Source: Nectonema munidae
Taxonomy: Eukaryota; Nematomorpha; Nectonematoida; Nectonematidae
Reading direction: 5' to 3'
Assembly: GCA_030549495.1 (NCBI GenBank)
Contig: JAUIRK010000987.1
Coordinates: forward strand, 186,001-250,000
Length of the DNA: 64,000 nt
Part shown: in pieces, positions 35,438 to 47,149 of the stretch
How positions within the stretch are numbered: position 1 is the stretch's first letter
Layout of the letters: the number at the start of each line of letters is the position of its first letter
Notes under the pieces: generated by a model
What the model was told of the DNA's origin: nothing
Seen by the model: the letters and a program-made list of their open reading frames with translations, nothing else
Databases searched by the model: none
Made by a program: the position numbers and the translations under genes

Positions 35438-36010
35438 ACTCAAACTACTTCCCAAGCCTTCTTAAGCCTGAAATTAACTCCCAATTCAACACATACTCTG
35501 ACAAACACCGCTCACCAACAACCAACCAATCTTCTTTCCCACCGCCTTAACCATGATATACACCTCAATGCCCACATAACTGACACTCTTTTACAGCCCA
35601 GTGCGACTATCTATCCCTTCATTTACTTCCACATTCAACATACCACCCTTGGTAGCCGGATAAAAACTGGCAAGCGACACTAACTCCTATTTTAACGAAT
35701 TAGCTAGTTGCTGCACCTCTTGCCTAACATGTAACTAAGGGTTCTTGGACATTAGGGGCATTCAGACAAAAGGGGCTATTACTTATCATACCCCTAACTG
35801 AGACTTCTCGGACATAAGGGGCATTCAGACAATACTTACATCTCTCAGCAAACACGTAAGATGTGAAAGCATAAAGAATAAGGAAGTCTCTACTCTATAT
35901 TATAGCAAGACATATATATTATTATTCATACAATTTGAATGAAAAATGGAAGCATATTTCATTAATCTTTTCAGGTAAAGTAAACTTATACTTAATTATT
36001 TTTTAAAGTT
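35438..36010. other. C-rich, G-poor stretch followed by a short direct repeat
   Basis: 35438-35700 is unusually C-rich and G-poor on the plus strand and has an open plus frame of about 85 codons with no recognisable domain. Then GGACATTAGGGGCATTCAGAC (as 35747-35767) is repeated as GGACATAAGGGGCATTCAGAC at about 35810-35830. No function assigned. Confidence 0.4.
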
Positions 36011-36014
36011 TTAA

Positions 36015-36546
36015 TATTATAACTAAAAAAAAGTTTCATTTTTTTTTTTTGTTTTTTAATTTTTTATTTTAAAAAAATTTTGAAACTTGGAGGTTTTCCC
36101 CCTTTTTTTTTTCTTTTTTAAAAAAAATATTTATTATGGTGGTTTTTGTCCAAGGTCTCCCCCCCCCCAACAAAAAATACCTTTTTTTCCCCCCCCCCCA
36201 AAAAATTGGTTGGGGGTGGGTTTTTTCAACAAACCTTCTTTTTTTTTTGGGGGGGGGGGGGAAATTCTTTTTTTTTTTTTTTTTTTTTTTGAGAGAGGGG
36301 GGGGAGGGGGAGAATTTGGGTTTTTGTGGGGGGGAGGAGAGGGGGGGAGGGGGGGGTTTTTTTTTTGTTTTTTTTTTTTTTTCTTTTCTTTTTGGTAGTT
36401 TGGTATGGTTTGTAAGGTGTTTGGTTTGGTTTGGGGGGGGGGTTTGGGTGGGTTTGTTAGGTATGGTTTTTTTTTTTTTTTTTTTTTTAAAATAAAATAT
36501 AAAAAATTTTTTTATTTTTTTTTTTTTTTTTTTTCTTAAATTTTTA

Positions 36547-36613
<67 letters not shown>

Positions 36614-36690
36614 TTTTTTTTTTTTTTTTTGAGAAATGGGGAGGGGTTGGAGAAAGGTATATAAAAAAAAAAATATTTTTTATCAATCTT
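36015..36690. other. Extreme homopolymer region, probable sequence artefact
   Basis: Long uninterrupted runs of T, G, C and A follow one another, including an A-run of about 60 at 36548-36610 and several G-runs of 9-12. The open frames here (Lys/Phe/Pro/Gly-rich) are consequences of the runs. Sequence of this kind is more typical of low-quality reads or assembly filler than of real DNA, although a decayed poly-A tail could have seeded it. It cuts the family copy to its right at the residue after SEERF. Confidence 0.7.
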
Positions 36691-38225
36691 GGTGAATCGC
36701 TCTTCGCTGTAATCTCCACAATTTTCTGGGAAAAATCTAGATGAGAACTGAGAAAATGAATTTCTAAGGACATTCTTGCACCAAGAGAGCTGAAATTCTC
36801 GAGTAATTCCTCGATAATATTCTTGTAATCGCAACTACGATATTTGCCCAAAAAATTCTAACTAGAGACTTAAAAAAAGCTACGTCTTTTTTCATTTATA
36901 TTCATGCAGCATTCAAAATCTGTATCCTTCATGAATTCTCTCATTTGTGGTCCATCGAAAACACATCCTTTTCTTTTGGCATTACTTAAGCGAAGAAATT
37001 TTTTGTTAAAAAAGAAAAAAGTTGACCATTTTCATCCTTGTCTTTGGTAAAATTTTTCATAAGACCTAATTTTATGTGTAAAGGTGGAAGCAAAATATTC
37101 TGTGGAGAGACAAGAGATTCAGCCCAAACATTATGTGATTCTGTTTTCATTTGTGTTCTCAATGGCCATTTCCATTAAATATAATGCAAGTCATCAGCTC
37201 GACTGTCCCACAAAAAACATGGATATTTTGTATATCCGCTTTGCAGTCCCATGGGAATGGCAACAATCTAAAAATAAAATAAAAATGTTTAAGGATTTCA
37301 TACTCTAAAATAATATAATTGTTTAGAAATGTAACCTTTAAATCTCCACACATCATCCACTAGTGTTCTCCGTACTTCAATGCAGCCAATAGATCTTTCG
37401 TATTCTTAAAATTTTCTTTAATTTCTACTGAATGAGCAATGGGAACTGATCTAAATGTTTTGCCATTATTAATCAAGACTGCTTTAAAACTTTTGAAAGA
37501 AGAATTTAGAAAAAGTCTCCAATGTCTAGGATTATATTCAACTCCTAAAGCCTCTATCAATCCCTTGATATCTTTACAAAAAAATTTCTGAATTCTTTTT
37601 TCGCTCTCTAACCAAGCAAAGGTGGCTTCAGGTGCTTATAAGTTATTTTGTTTAAGCTGTGAACCCAGTAATTGAAAAGACTCATTGGATAACGCTGTCT
37701 CTTGTCAAATCATTGAGCTCAGCTTGTTAAAGGTTTTGGTTCATCTTTATTAATCTAACATATGAATGCCTTCTAAAATATGTTTTCTTTATCTTCTTCC
37801 GAACTCGAAATCTAGCAATTTTTAAGAGGCCGCTTAGGTATTGGGACACCGGGCCAATGAGGGACTGGCTTAATTGCCGACGAAACATCAGGATAATTAA
37901 CAAAGGACTTCTTCTTTTGGTTAATAAAGTTTGTCATGCAAAAATAACAATCTATAATATGGTCCTTTTGCTCTCGCCAAACCATCGGAACACCGAAAGC
38001 AAATTCTTCCTTTTTCCCATTGGTCCCTCGCCGCAAGCCTTCAACACATGTTCTACAACAAATATGTGGCGCAAAAGATTTCTCTTGATGGCCAAGTTTA
38101 ACCCAAAAATAAGCATGATAACATTTTTTTAACAAATTTTGTGATTTTTGAAACTTGATCAGAAAATGTTACCTTACCACCAATATAGCAAAATCGATCT
38201 GGATCGTCAATACATTTTAGATTCT
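36690..38225 (-). mobile_element. Decayed copy 1 of an unnamed invertebrate repetitive protein family
   Basis: Minus-strand pieces in order: CIDDPDRFCYIGGKVTF at about 38210-38160; FAPHICCRTCVEGLRRGTNG, FGVPMVWREQKDHIIDCYFC and YPDVSSAIKPVPHWP at 38080-37850; LGVEYNPRHWRLFLNSSFKS with FKAVLINNGKTFRSVPIAHS at 37550-37440; MMCGDLKV at 37356; NFLGKYRSCDYKNIIEELLE with LGARMSLEIHFLSSHLD at about 36855-36730; FPENCGDYSEERF in another frame. I know the same blocks in the same order from long uncharacterised proteins repeated in arthropod and mollusc genomes. Cys pairs suggest zinc binding near the N-terminus. No catalytic domain is established. An AG acceptor-like site precedes the first piece. Frames are broken and the C-terminus is lost in the homopolymer region. 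Confidence 0.75.
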
Positions 38226-38514
38226 ATATAAAATAGAAAATAAAAAGTTTTAATAACTGAAAAAAACGATATAAACAAAAATAAAATTGAAGAAATTTTT
38301 CCGTAAAAATAACTTTTTGGTATAGACAGAAAAGTTGAGCCAACCAAACTAAATGGGTAGCATTTTCGAATTCAGCAAAAAACTCATAAGGAATTGCATG
38401 AGAAAACTCTGAGAGCAAAAATGATGCAGACCGGTGTTATGGATGAATTTAATATAACAACATATTTATTTAAACAAAATCGAGGTTAATGCCTGTAAGG
38501 TTTGCATCTTGAAA

Positions 38515-41150
38515 TTAAACACAATAATACAATCTCCTAGACTGCCAAACTGCATCCATTTTGTTTTTAAAGTCATTCAACGTAGTAGAATTCACAACTT
38601 CACTGGGCAAAGAATTCCAATCTTTAATAGCTCTTTGTGTTAGATACGTGTTCTGGAAACTTTCAGCCTTAAATTTAAAGAAATGCGATCTAGAAATTCT
38701 TTTTGAAAAGCCAGGCAGGACATCTTTTATCATATTTTTCTTTACAATGTTAAAAATCGTAATCATTTCATTTCTCATTATTCTATAATAAAGTGAAGGT
38801 AAGTTCAAAACTTTCATTCTTTCAGAATAAGGAAATTTTTCATAGCAGGTGAAATTTTTTTGAACTTTTTCAATTTTCTTGACATTACTCACGGAGCAAT
38901 CCCCATAAATCACATTTGCGTATTTAAGAATTGGTTTTAAGGTTTAGAACAATTTCACTGTTTGATATTACAAAAGTATTTTTCAACATATGTATCGTTG
39001 AGTATGCTTTTTTTACAACTTTTGAAACGTGGAGATTAAAATTCAGCTTTGAATCGATTTATTATCCCCAAGTCATTGTATTCATGAACTTTAGACAAAG
39101 TCACCCCACCTTAAAAAAAATTGATCAGAATTAGGTTTTCCAATTTGAAGATTATTCAATAAAAACAAAATTTCAATAAAAATTCAAAGACACTTCGATA
39201 AGTTGAAGCTCAAGTGTAAAAAACAATGGTCCTATCACAGAACTCTGTGGTATTCCACTGAATTTGACAACTATTTGATGTTATTCCATTCAGACGGACT
39301 ACGTGTTTTCTATTAAAAATATAATCTTTGAGCCAAGATAAAAGCTTGTCATCAATTCCAAAAGATTTTAACTTTAGAACAAGCTTATTATGGGGAACCC
39401 TATCAAAAGCTTTTTGGAAATCCAAGTAAAGAACGTTAATAGTTTTACTTTCATTCATTGTTAAAGTTACCTCATTTGAAAATTCGATACGGTTGGATAT
39501 TCTCGACTTTTTAGGGAGAAAGCCATGCTTATGGGGAGATAAGAGATTATTATTCACTATATGATAAAAAAATTTTGTCTTTAATAATGGATTCAAAAAT
39601 TTTAAACACTACTGAATTCACAGAGATAGGTCTGTATTTGGATAATTGTTTTCTATCACCCTTTTTAAAAACTGGAGTTGTGCTACTTATTTTCCAATCA
39701 TCAATAAGTTTAGATTCTTCCAAAGATTTATTAAATAAAATTGTCAAGGGTTCTTTCAGAACATTAGCTAGCTTTTTTTAGAAAAAACGGAGAAATTTCA
39801 TCAAGTCCTATAGATTTTGATGCGTCTAACTTGACAAGCTTATCAAAGACTTCATTCTCTGAAATAATTAATGTTTTAATATTCAATTTTTTCAAATGTT
39901 TAATTGGTACTTCACTTTCTACTTTGTAAATCGAAGCGATATATTGTTTGAAAGCTTCGGCTAAAAATTCCTTTTCTATAATATTGCCGCCATGTTCATC
40001 AACTATTGTTTGAAGGTCCAGTGGTCTCTTTCTTTTTTTTATTAATATAACTCCAGGTTATTTTGGGTTAACTTTTATCATTTTTAAAAATATCACACTC
40101 ATACTTAATTCTAAGTTTTCGGGTGAGTTTCCTTATCTGATTTGATATTTTCATGCCTTCTTCCTTATAACTTATTTTACCAAACTTTTTGAAAAGAGAG
40201 AACATTTTTAGCTTTTTTTAAAACAACAAAATAGATTTATGGTTCATACACGGTTTAAAGTGACTCTTAGAATGAGATAACGGAACATGAGTATTTATTT
40301 GCTTTTTGATAACTTCTTTTAACTTAGAGTAAAAACTCTCCAAACTTGCGCCTGCTAGTTCACCCCAATTAATTTCAACTAGATTGTTTCCTATTAATGA
40401 ATAATTGGCTGTTTGGTACTTGTACACCAGAACTTTCTTCTTTCTCACATTTTTAATATTTATGTTGTAGCTTATGCAGTAGTGATCGCTCTTATACAAA
40501 TTTGGTAGTAGTTCTAGATCATAAACAAAGTTTTCATCGTTTGTAATTAATAAATGAAGTAAGTTCTCCTTACCGCTTGAAGAGACTCTTATGTTTCTCT
40601 CTATTAGTTGAATCAAAAAGTTTACAAAAATCTGTTCAGAGTTATCATCTTCTACACAACATGTACTGCAATCAATATTTGGATAATTAAAATCACCCAT
40701 CACTATAAAATTAGCATTTCAAACGTTTCTCACAATATTATATATTTCATAATTATTTCCATTGTGCTTTCATGAATGTCTGAAGAAGGGCTTCTATATA
40801 TACAACTCAAATACATACTTTATTATGACACATGAACTCTCTATATGTTGTGGTTCATTAGTAGAAATCTGATGAATCGAATGTAAATTGCTTCTAAAAT
40901 AACAAAGTATACCTCTCTTTCCTCTGAAAGATAAATTACCATCATCATCCAAACTTAAATTATGAAACAAAGAATACCCTTCAATGACATAACTATTTAT
41001 GGTAAACCTATTCATAGAAGACTTTCTGCAAAAACTCAGCGATAAATATTACGTCATAAGAGTGCAAATGAATCATTAAATTAAGCTCACCCAATTCCTT
41101 GAATAGTTGGTTCGCATTTGTGTAAAGAACTTTCAGAGAAATGGTTTTGG
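38515..41150 (-). pseudogene. CR1-like ORF2: endonuclease and reverse transcriptase, frameshifted
   Basis: Pieces in order: VLYTNANQLFKELGELNLMI (APE start, about 41130-41070), VIEGYSLF and RGKRGILCYFRSNL (41015-40850), MMGDFNYPNIDCS and LYKSDHYCISYNI (40703-40460), TTPVFKKGDRKQLSKYRPIS (39747-39610), GFLPKKSRISN and VLYLDFQKAFDRVPHNKL (39530-39370), the RT C-terminus NVKKIEKVQKNFTCYEKFPY, LNLPSLYYRIMRNEMITIFN and AIKDWNSLPSEVVNSTTLND (38913-38540). The catalytic YADD box was not found in an open frame. At least five frame changes or small deletions separate the pieces, so the ORF is dead. Confidence 0.82.
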
Positions 41151-41185
41151 ATGTATCAATGTAAACTGGATGTTCTCCAGATACA

Positions 41186-41724
41186 CTAAACTTGTTTTGG
41201 AAAAAACTTCTTTTTTATACTCATCCCAACAACAGGATCACCTCTGACTACATAGTAAACAGATTTATTACCATCAAGTATACCTTCATCAAATCTATTT
41301 CCCCCATTTTTGCTTTTCGCTAGCTTACGAAGTTCTTTTAACTTGTCTCTTTCTTCGGGATTCAAATCATTGGATCCAAAAATGCTTTTGTAGTCAGAAG
41401 GAGCGCTTTTAGGAAGAGATAGGGCACTTGAAACTTTATTTTTACTCTCTATACTTTGATTTGCTATTCGTAAAGGCCTTTTGGAATTAACGTTTGGCTC
41501 AGAGATTTTTCCAAGTCTTCTTATTTCCTTAATCTTTATATCTTCTAACTTGAGATGCTCGTCAAATAACTCTTTTATATACCCCGTATCATCAATTGTA
41601 GTTTGAGTTTTTTCATTGAACTCCTTCACTCCATGAATAACATGATTGAATGAACGTCTTTCTTTATCAGCTGCAAGATTACGTTGATTGAAAAAAGCTT
41701 TAAGATTACTCTGTGTGTAATTAG
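41186..41724 (-). pseudogene. CR1-like ORF1, C-terminal part
   Basis: Continues after the hAT insertion with TQSNLKAFFNQRNLAADKER, then KIKEIRRLGKISEPN, RPLRIANQSIESKNKVSSAL, LNPEERDKLKELRKLAKSKN and YYVVRGDPVV. This is the RNA-binding C-terminal domain of CR1-type ORF1 (IxRLGK...RPLxIxxxS...KxxxL...LTxEER...LRxELKxR...). The stop is at 41186, about 40 bp before ORF2 begins. Confidence 0.78.
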
Positions 41725-42901
41725 CCTTTTTTACTCAGATTAGAAATTGGACTTTTACTCAGAGAAAAAATTGACTATTGACTTTTTAAAGTTTCATTGA
41801 ATTGAACAACTATGAACACTTTAGAGAGAGTATTGAAAATTATGTCAAAGAATCCATGACTTTGTAATACAACAACATATAATTAATGATATTTTCTGAT
41901 TTAAAATTCGATCATTTTCTAGCAGTTTTTTCAGTTTAGAAAAAGATCTTTCTACCTCTAAAGTTAAAACTTGACAATTTTGTAATTTCGGATAAGTACT
42001 GGTAGAGATTTGAGAGTTTTCCATATTCATGATTTTATTGATTTATTTTATTTGAATCTATTTTCAAGATAACTTTTAACGCCACATTCGTCTTAAATGA
42101 AATAATGTTGAAGAAACAAGTAAAGGCATTTTCGACTGAAAATGTCGCTATGTTGACTTTTTCCGACTAAATCAATGAATCGTGAATATTCTCTGATTAT
42201 TGTTAGCAAGTTTTGACACAGATTTTCTTTTTTTTAACAATTTCTTGATATTTGGCAATAAAATTCCATCATTAATTTCTTCACTGCTGGAAAATTTTAA
42301 TGAAAATATTTTGCTGCTTGCAACCAATTTGCCAATTTCGTTACAATTGGAACTGAAGTGTTGCCGATAGGTTTGAAAAGAGAACGTCTTTTTCTATTAC
42401 TAATTTTGAATGCTTTAATGCCGGTAATCTACAATTTTGCAGGATAACTTAACTTTTAGGGTAAACTTGTGTAAAAGATGTGAAAAACATGCAATGATAA
42501 AAAAGTTTCGGAATAAAATTCCATAACTTCTGCAGCGGATATATCGTAAGTAACCGCGTTTGTCAACAAAAAAATTTGTCCTACAAAAACTTCTTCATGT
42601 TTAACCTCAGTCAGGCAAACTTTACAGTAAAACCTTTTATTAGATGAAAAAAAGCCCAACTATTGTGGAAGTGTTGATATAAAAAAGAAATCTGGTATGT
42701 ATCGCTTATAACAATTTTAGGAACATTGAATCAAAAAGTGTTAAGTATACAAATTGACTTTATTGACCTAAACTCAAAAAATTGACTTAAAAATTTGAAA
42801 TTAGGTCAAAAATTTTTAGACTAGAGTAAAGATCTTAAAGAGTTTTTGCTAAACGGAAATAAAAGTTGACTTTATTGACTTTTTCTCGCCCTGGTAATTA
42901 G
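41717..42901 (-). mobile_element. hAT element 2 inside the CR1 LINE, target duplication GTAATTAG
   Basis: GTAATTAG at 41717-41724 and 42894-42901 flank a 1169-bp element. Its right tip is CTCGCCCTG (CAGGGCGAG inverted); the left tip is degraded. Minus-strand remains: a BED-like start (YCKVCLTEVKHEE) at 42620-42580 and the C-terminal motif VLTLEVERSFSKLKKLLEND at 42030-41845. It is close to hAT element 3 across AAGTCAATAAAGTCAACTTT and CCGTTTAGCAAAAACTCTTT, and more distant from element 1. It is shorter than a usual hAT gene and non-autonomous. Confidence 0.9.
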
Positions 42902-43359
42902 ACCTACCAGAAACACTGCAAGATTTAACTAATTTTTCAGACATTTGATTAATGTCAGAACTTGTTTTTTCAAGATCAGCGAGCTTCAAATCTAACTTGA
43001 TAGTTGATCTCTCATAACAATTACTCAAATTTTTTTGAGAAGCTTCTATATTATCAAGTTTTTCTCCAAATATAGAGATTGATTCCTTAACCTTAGAAAA
43101 TTTATCAAAAGTTTCGTTTTTAAACTCTTTAAGGATTGTTTTCATTGGTTTCACATCTTCAATAACACATTTTTTACAATACCAACGCGAACCTTTACTA
43201 TCAAGAATATTACAAAACTCTGCACTTATATCTTGACAAGAATAGCAATACCATTCAAAACAAGAACTACACATATAATCATTTTTCTACTTTCATTGTA
43301 CAGACATTACACGTCCAATCTTCAGAAGACTTTTCATTTTTCAAATGTTTACTTTTCAT
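42894..43359 (-). pseudogene. CR1-like ORF1, N-terminal part with PHD-like finger
   Basis: From ATG 43359: WTCNVCTMKVEK, then, after a frame change, CSSCFEWYCYSCQDIS and WYCKKCVIED. This gives a C4-H/C-C3-like zinc finger as in CR1 ORF1 proteins. A coiled-coil-like stretch with heptad-like Leu/Ile/Lys follows (SIFGEKLDNIEASQKNLSN, then LADLEKTSSDINQMSEKL). The frame runs into the hAT insertion at 42893. Confidence 0.75.
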
Positions 43360-43360
43360 T

Positions 43361-46115
43361 GAAAATATTGTACACTTATTTATAAACTAAATGATTGTAA
43401 TACAAACTTTTTTAGTATTATATAATATTTTCTAAAATAAGAAAAAACTTTCTCTATATTTACTGAATTGAAAATCAGGCGAATATTTATACAATTTTTT
43501 TTAGGTATTCTCAATTTTCCAAGTATTTTTGTGAATGATAAGATAGATAGACAGTAGTATGAATGATGAAATGGTAAGTTAGACTATAGTATGGGACGTG
43601 TGTATATCAATTTCATTTTTTTTTGTTTTGTAACAAAAGTTGACCGCTTGAAGTTCTTTTAATAAGACTCGCTGATTGTGTTGGAATAAATAATCATCAC
43701 TCTCTGATACCTTAAACCAGTCTTCTCAAAAAGGGTTTCTTCCAACCCCAGGGTTTCCCAAAATGTTTCTATGAGTTACGCGGAAAAAAGTGATTCACAT
43801 TTAACTTTTTATTTACTTTTTGAAAAATGAATTTTTTGTGTTGATTTTGCTTTTTTAAAGGTTTTGACATCTCGTTTTTATACTTTTTTTTCTTGATGTA
43901 AGTAATAACTAAAACATTATTAATTTTTAAACTTTTGAAGTAATTAATTTTTGTTTTTAACAAGTTATTACGAATAATAACACTGGGTTACAAATTTTGA
44001 CGAATTTTTTGTTTCATTATAAATTTTAGCGTTTTTTACGATGTTTGAGTGCTTATTTTAAAATTGACGTTAATTTTATGTCTTCAAATTTAAAAAAATT
44101 ACAAAATTTAGTATTATTGCTTACAAAACTAAAAAACCGTGATTCATTTACGTCTCAAGGGCGGATCTAGAAATTAAAGCGCGGGGTAGCATTTTTTAAA
44201 ATGAACTTTTAATGAATAAGAATCCTCTATGAATTTATACGATTATTTTTCAACAAAACACACCAACAGCATCTTTTGCTGACAGTTTGGAAAAACAACT
44301 TCGACTTTTTCCTGCTTTTGCATCAATCAATATGAAGCTACGATCCATGCGAGATGAAAAGATTTTTTGCTAGTGACAAGAGAACCTTACTTTATATTTT
44401 TGGACACCAGCCTGAAGAGATTACTTTTCTGGCGAATCACTTTTTGCTACAAGTAGGGAGCAATCTTAGTAGGATTCTGAACATCTTGAAGTTAGCGCAT
44501 GTGTTCCATCTATACTCATTATATGTGATTTCTTCTTTTCGTTTAACATAGTAACTAATAGGGATAAATGGATATGTTGTTGTGAAACAAAACAAACAAT
44601 CTTGAAACATTTTATAGAGGAATCAGTGAACAGACGCCATTGATCGCCCCGATGCTTAAGACTAAATATTTTAATAAACCGTTATCTTTGCCCAGACTTA
44701 ATCTATGTGAAAATCTTTTCTGTCATGTTCGGCACTTTAAATTGGTTTCACTTATGGCCAACAAATTTTATTTGTTCACTTTAATGCAAACAACTCAACC
44801 CCTGCTATTGTAAGTTTTATATCATTCACTATGTGATAAAGCTCTTTTTAGTGGGGAAAATAAAGGTTTTGTTGTAATCTTATATCTTTTTTTTCCGTTC
44901 AAAACCTCATCATGATCAGACATATCAATATCAGATGTCGATTTCTATACTGAACATACAGGAATTCTCAACTCATCGTGGATCCTGGTCTCTAAATTAG
45001 ACACATTAATATTATTCATATGGGATTTAATATTTTGTAGCACTTAAAATGTATTTTGCTTGCTTTGAGCCAATATATTGCACACAAAAAATTCAGTTTG
45101 AAGCTTTTAGTCATTTTCAATCTTATTACGGGAACAAATAAAATTTCTTTATAATCTTTATAGATGGAAAATACAAAAAATATAATGTTTGCTCAAATAC
45201 CGAATTAAGCAAAAATGGTAAAAATAGCGATGTTACAAAAAAGGAATCCTGCCATCGTATTCAATGGACTCGATTAACGTAATAAAGTGACAAATAAGAG
45301 TGAAATATTTTTTTGTTGCTTAGTGTGATTATAATCAATATAATTATAGATCTACTTTTAAGGAAAACTTCAATAGAATTAAATTTTGCATAATTTTAGC
45401 GTTTATGGTAATTTGGAAAAAAGGGCCTTATCTCGTATAAGTTTATAGCCTTCTTTTCAATATCATTTGTTTTGTGCTCCATATAGCTTGCATATAGTAC
45501 GCCATTTACCCTAAATATTTGCCTTTTCAACCGTTGAAGCATTTCAGAATGATAAATTTATTCAATTTTTTTGTTTGTTTAATTGAGAATGCTTTATTAT
45601 TTGGTTGGAAGCTAATTTTCTTTTTCTTTAATTGCAAACTTCGTTCTAAATATAGGATTTACACAGCCTGGATTCAATTTATTCCACGGGTTTCGCGAAT
45701 CTAAAGAGTTTGTGAAACATTCTTCTAAACAGATAGAATGAATATATGTTATCTCCTTCATAATATTACTCTTATTTCAATGAATAAAATATAATTTTTT
45801 TCTGAATAAAGCCAAGGCAAGCAATGCAGGCATGAATATGAGTTGACGACATCTAAGCGCTCATTTTAAGGGCGAAAATTCAGTTTTTAAATTTAAATTT
45901 CACTCGCATTCATAACTATTATGACATTTTAAAATCATTTAGTATGCGCTAATTCATCCTCAACTTAAATAATCCAAACGATTACCACATACGCCAGTGC
46001 TTTCTTCAGAAATTAAGGGGAAATTTGTTATCAACATTTAGTGTAAAAATATTAAAAGTTGATAGATAGAACATGATTTTATAATTACTTCCAAATTGTA
46101 TACTGTTTTATTTTT
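43361..46115. other. Non-coding, AT-rich; one hAT-like repeat end
   Basis: 44158-44200 matches the 24225 repeat end (GGGCGGATCTAGAAA then CGCGGGG). Frames at 43769-43963 (-), 44354-44551 (+) and 45519-45704 (+) show no recognisable domain. Earlier exons of the methyltransferase gene may lie here, but none could be identified by motif. Confidence 0.4.
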
Positions 46116-46123
46116 TAATTAAG

Positions 46124-46769
46124 GTTTTTCGAAGAGTCTTTCGAAAATAAGCGCATTTTGGACATAGGATGTGGTGTGGGACTTGCTGGATTGACAGCAT
46201 TGAAATTAAATGCCTCCTTCGTTCACTTCTCCGATTCGTCGTCTATAGCTCTTTCCTACGTTCGTCAAAGTATTGCACTGAATCATATTTCTTTGGACAA
46301 GATTAACGTGTTTCAAGCTAACTGGTTCAATATGTCCTCGTTTCTGTTCATTGAAAATTGGGATAATTTCAATGAAATTGATTGGATCTTTCTTTCGGAT
46401 GTCTTTTACGAAGAAAACCAGGCGATGAACAGCATTTTCAAGTTACTCTACACCGTTTTCTCTTTGCACATATGTAAAGAAGAAGTGAAAATATTAATTT
46501 GTTACGAAGACAGAGGACATGTCTACTTCTTCGCTGATTACTTTTCAGAATGGGGACTGCAGATTTGTAGCGTTTACAAAATTGACGACTTTTGCAATGA
46601 CTTGCATGCACTTCTAGAATCTAATAGTTTGTTCTTCAGCAAAGTAAATCATTTGAAGAGCCATTTCCTAACCAAAGTTAGCGAGAATATTCTTATAATG
46701 CAACTAGAATTTAAACCCAAACTGAGAGATGACAATTATTCCAAAAGTAGCACAAATGTCTTCCCCTAG
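46124..46769 (+). CDS. METTL23/METTL21-like methyltransferase, last exon
   Basis: The open frame begins before its first start-like codon. A splice acceptor TTTTTTAATTAAG lies at 46111-46123, giving an exon that reads FFEESFENKRILDIGCGVGL. Motif I (ILDIGCGVGLAGL) binds S-adenosylmethionine. FVHFSDSSSIALSYVR is the acidic-residue motif II, NVFQANWF follows, and IDWIFLSDVFYEE is the DxxF/YE post-I signature of the methyltransferase-16 family. The body resembles METTL23 (SDSSE..., ASDVFFE...), but METTL21-type enzymes share these motifs, so the exact member and substrate are uncertain. About 214 residues are encoded here; one or more 5' exons, carrying the usual WPAA..L region, are missing. A polyadenylation signal AATAAA is at 46810, 41 bp past the stop. 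The flanks are transposon-rich. Confidence 0.8.
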
Positions 46770-46829
46770 TAGTTTGCAAGATATTTTCACAAATTTGATC
46801 TTGAGTATCAATAAAGATGTGAAGTCCCT

Positions 46830-47145
46830 TTGCCCGCATGCTAAATTTCATTAAAATACCTTCCTATTTGTTGCATAAGATGATTATGTGTTGTGTTTAT
46901 CAATCATTACGTGTCTCGAACGAAAGTGTTTCTACTCTTAACATAATTCTTGCATTACACAAGTCAACAAAATGAATTTTTTAATCCTCAGAAGCTAATT
47001 TTGCTTCTTACGTAATTTTTTTTAAAAATAAATAACGCATCTATTTTATCCAATCAGGTAACCTTTTTGTTAATCAGCCATTTATTTTTAAGCACTATTT
47101 TAAAAAAATCAAGAAAAATATTAAATTTATTTTAAGACAAAAATT
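46830..47145. other. Non-coding spacer
   Basis: AT-rich, no signal recognised beyond the methyltransferase 3' end. Confidence 0.35.
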
Positions 47146-47149
47146 TAAA

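Larger units (their letters stand above)
38450..43360 (-). mobile_element. CR1-like LINE interrupted by a hAT insertion
   Basis: A minus-strand non-LTR element: ORF1 from ATG 43359 to 41186 with a PHD-like finger, then ORF2 from about 41150 to 38515 with APE endonuclease and RT. The region 41725-42893 is a later hAT insertion inside ORF1, bounded by GTAATTAG duplications. Removing it restores the ORF1 order. ORF2 has several frame changes. An ORF1 with a PHD finger and coiled coil plus an APE/RT ORF2 without RNase H fits the CR1/L2 group. An AATAAA-like signal on the minus strand at about 38463 follows ORF2. Confidence 0.85.

Noticed and set aside
36069-36851. 260-aa Lys/Phe/Pro-rich frame and its plus-strand counterparts
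   Set aside because: Composed mostly of homopolymer translation. Only the first part, upstream of 36700, matches a real fossil and is annotated separately.
46158-46769. TTG at 46158 as the true start of the methyltransferase
   Set aside because: The SAM motif is already under way there and an acceptor precedes it, so this is an exon, not a start codon.
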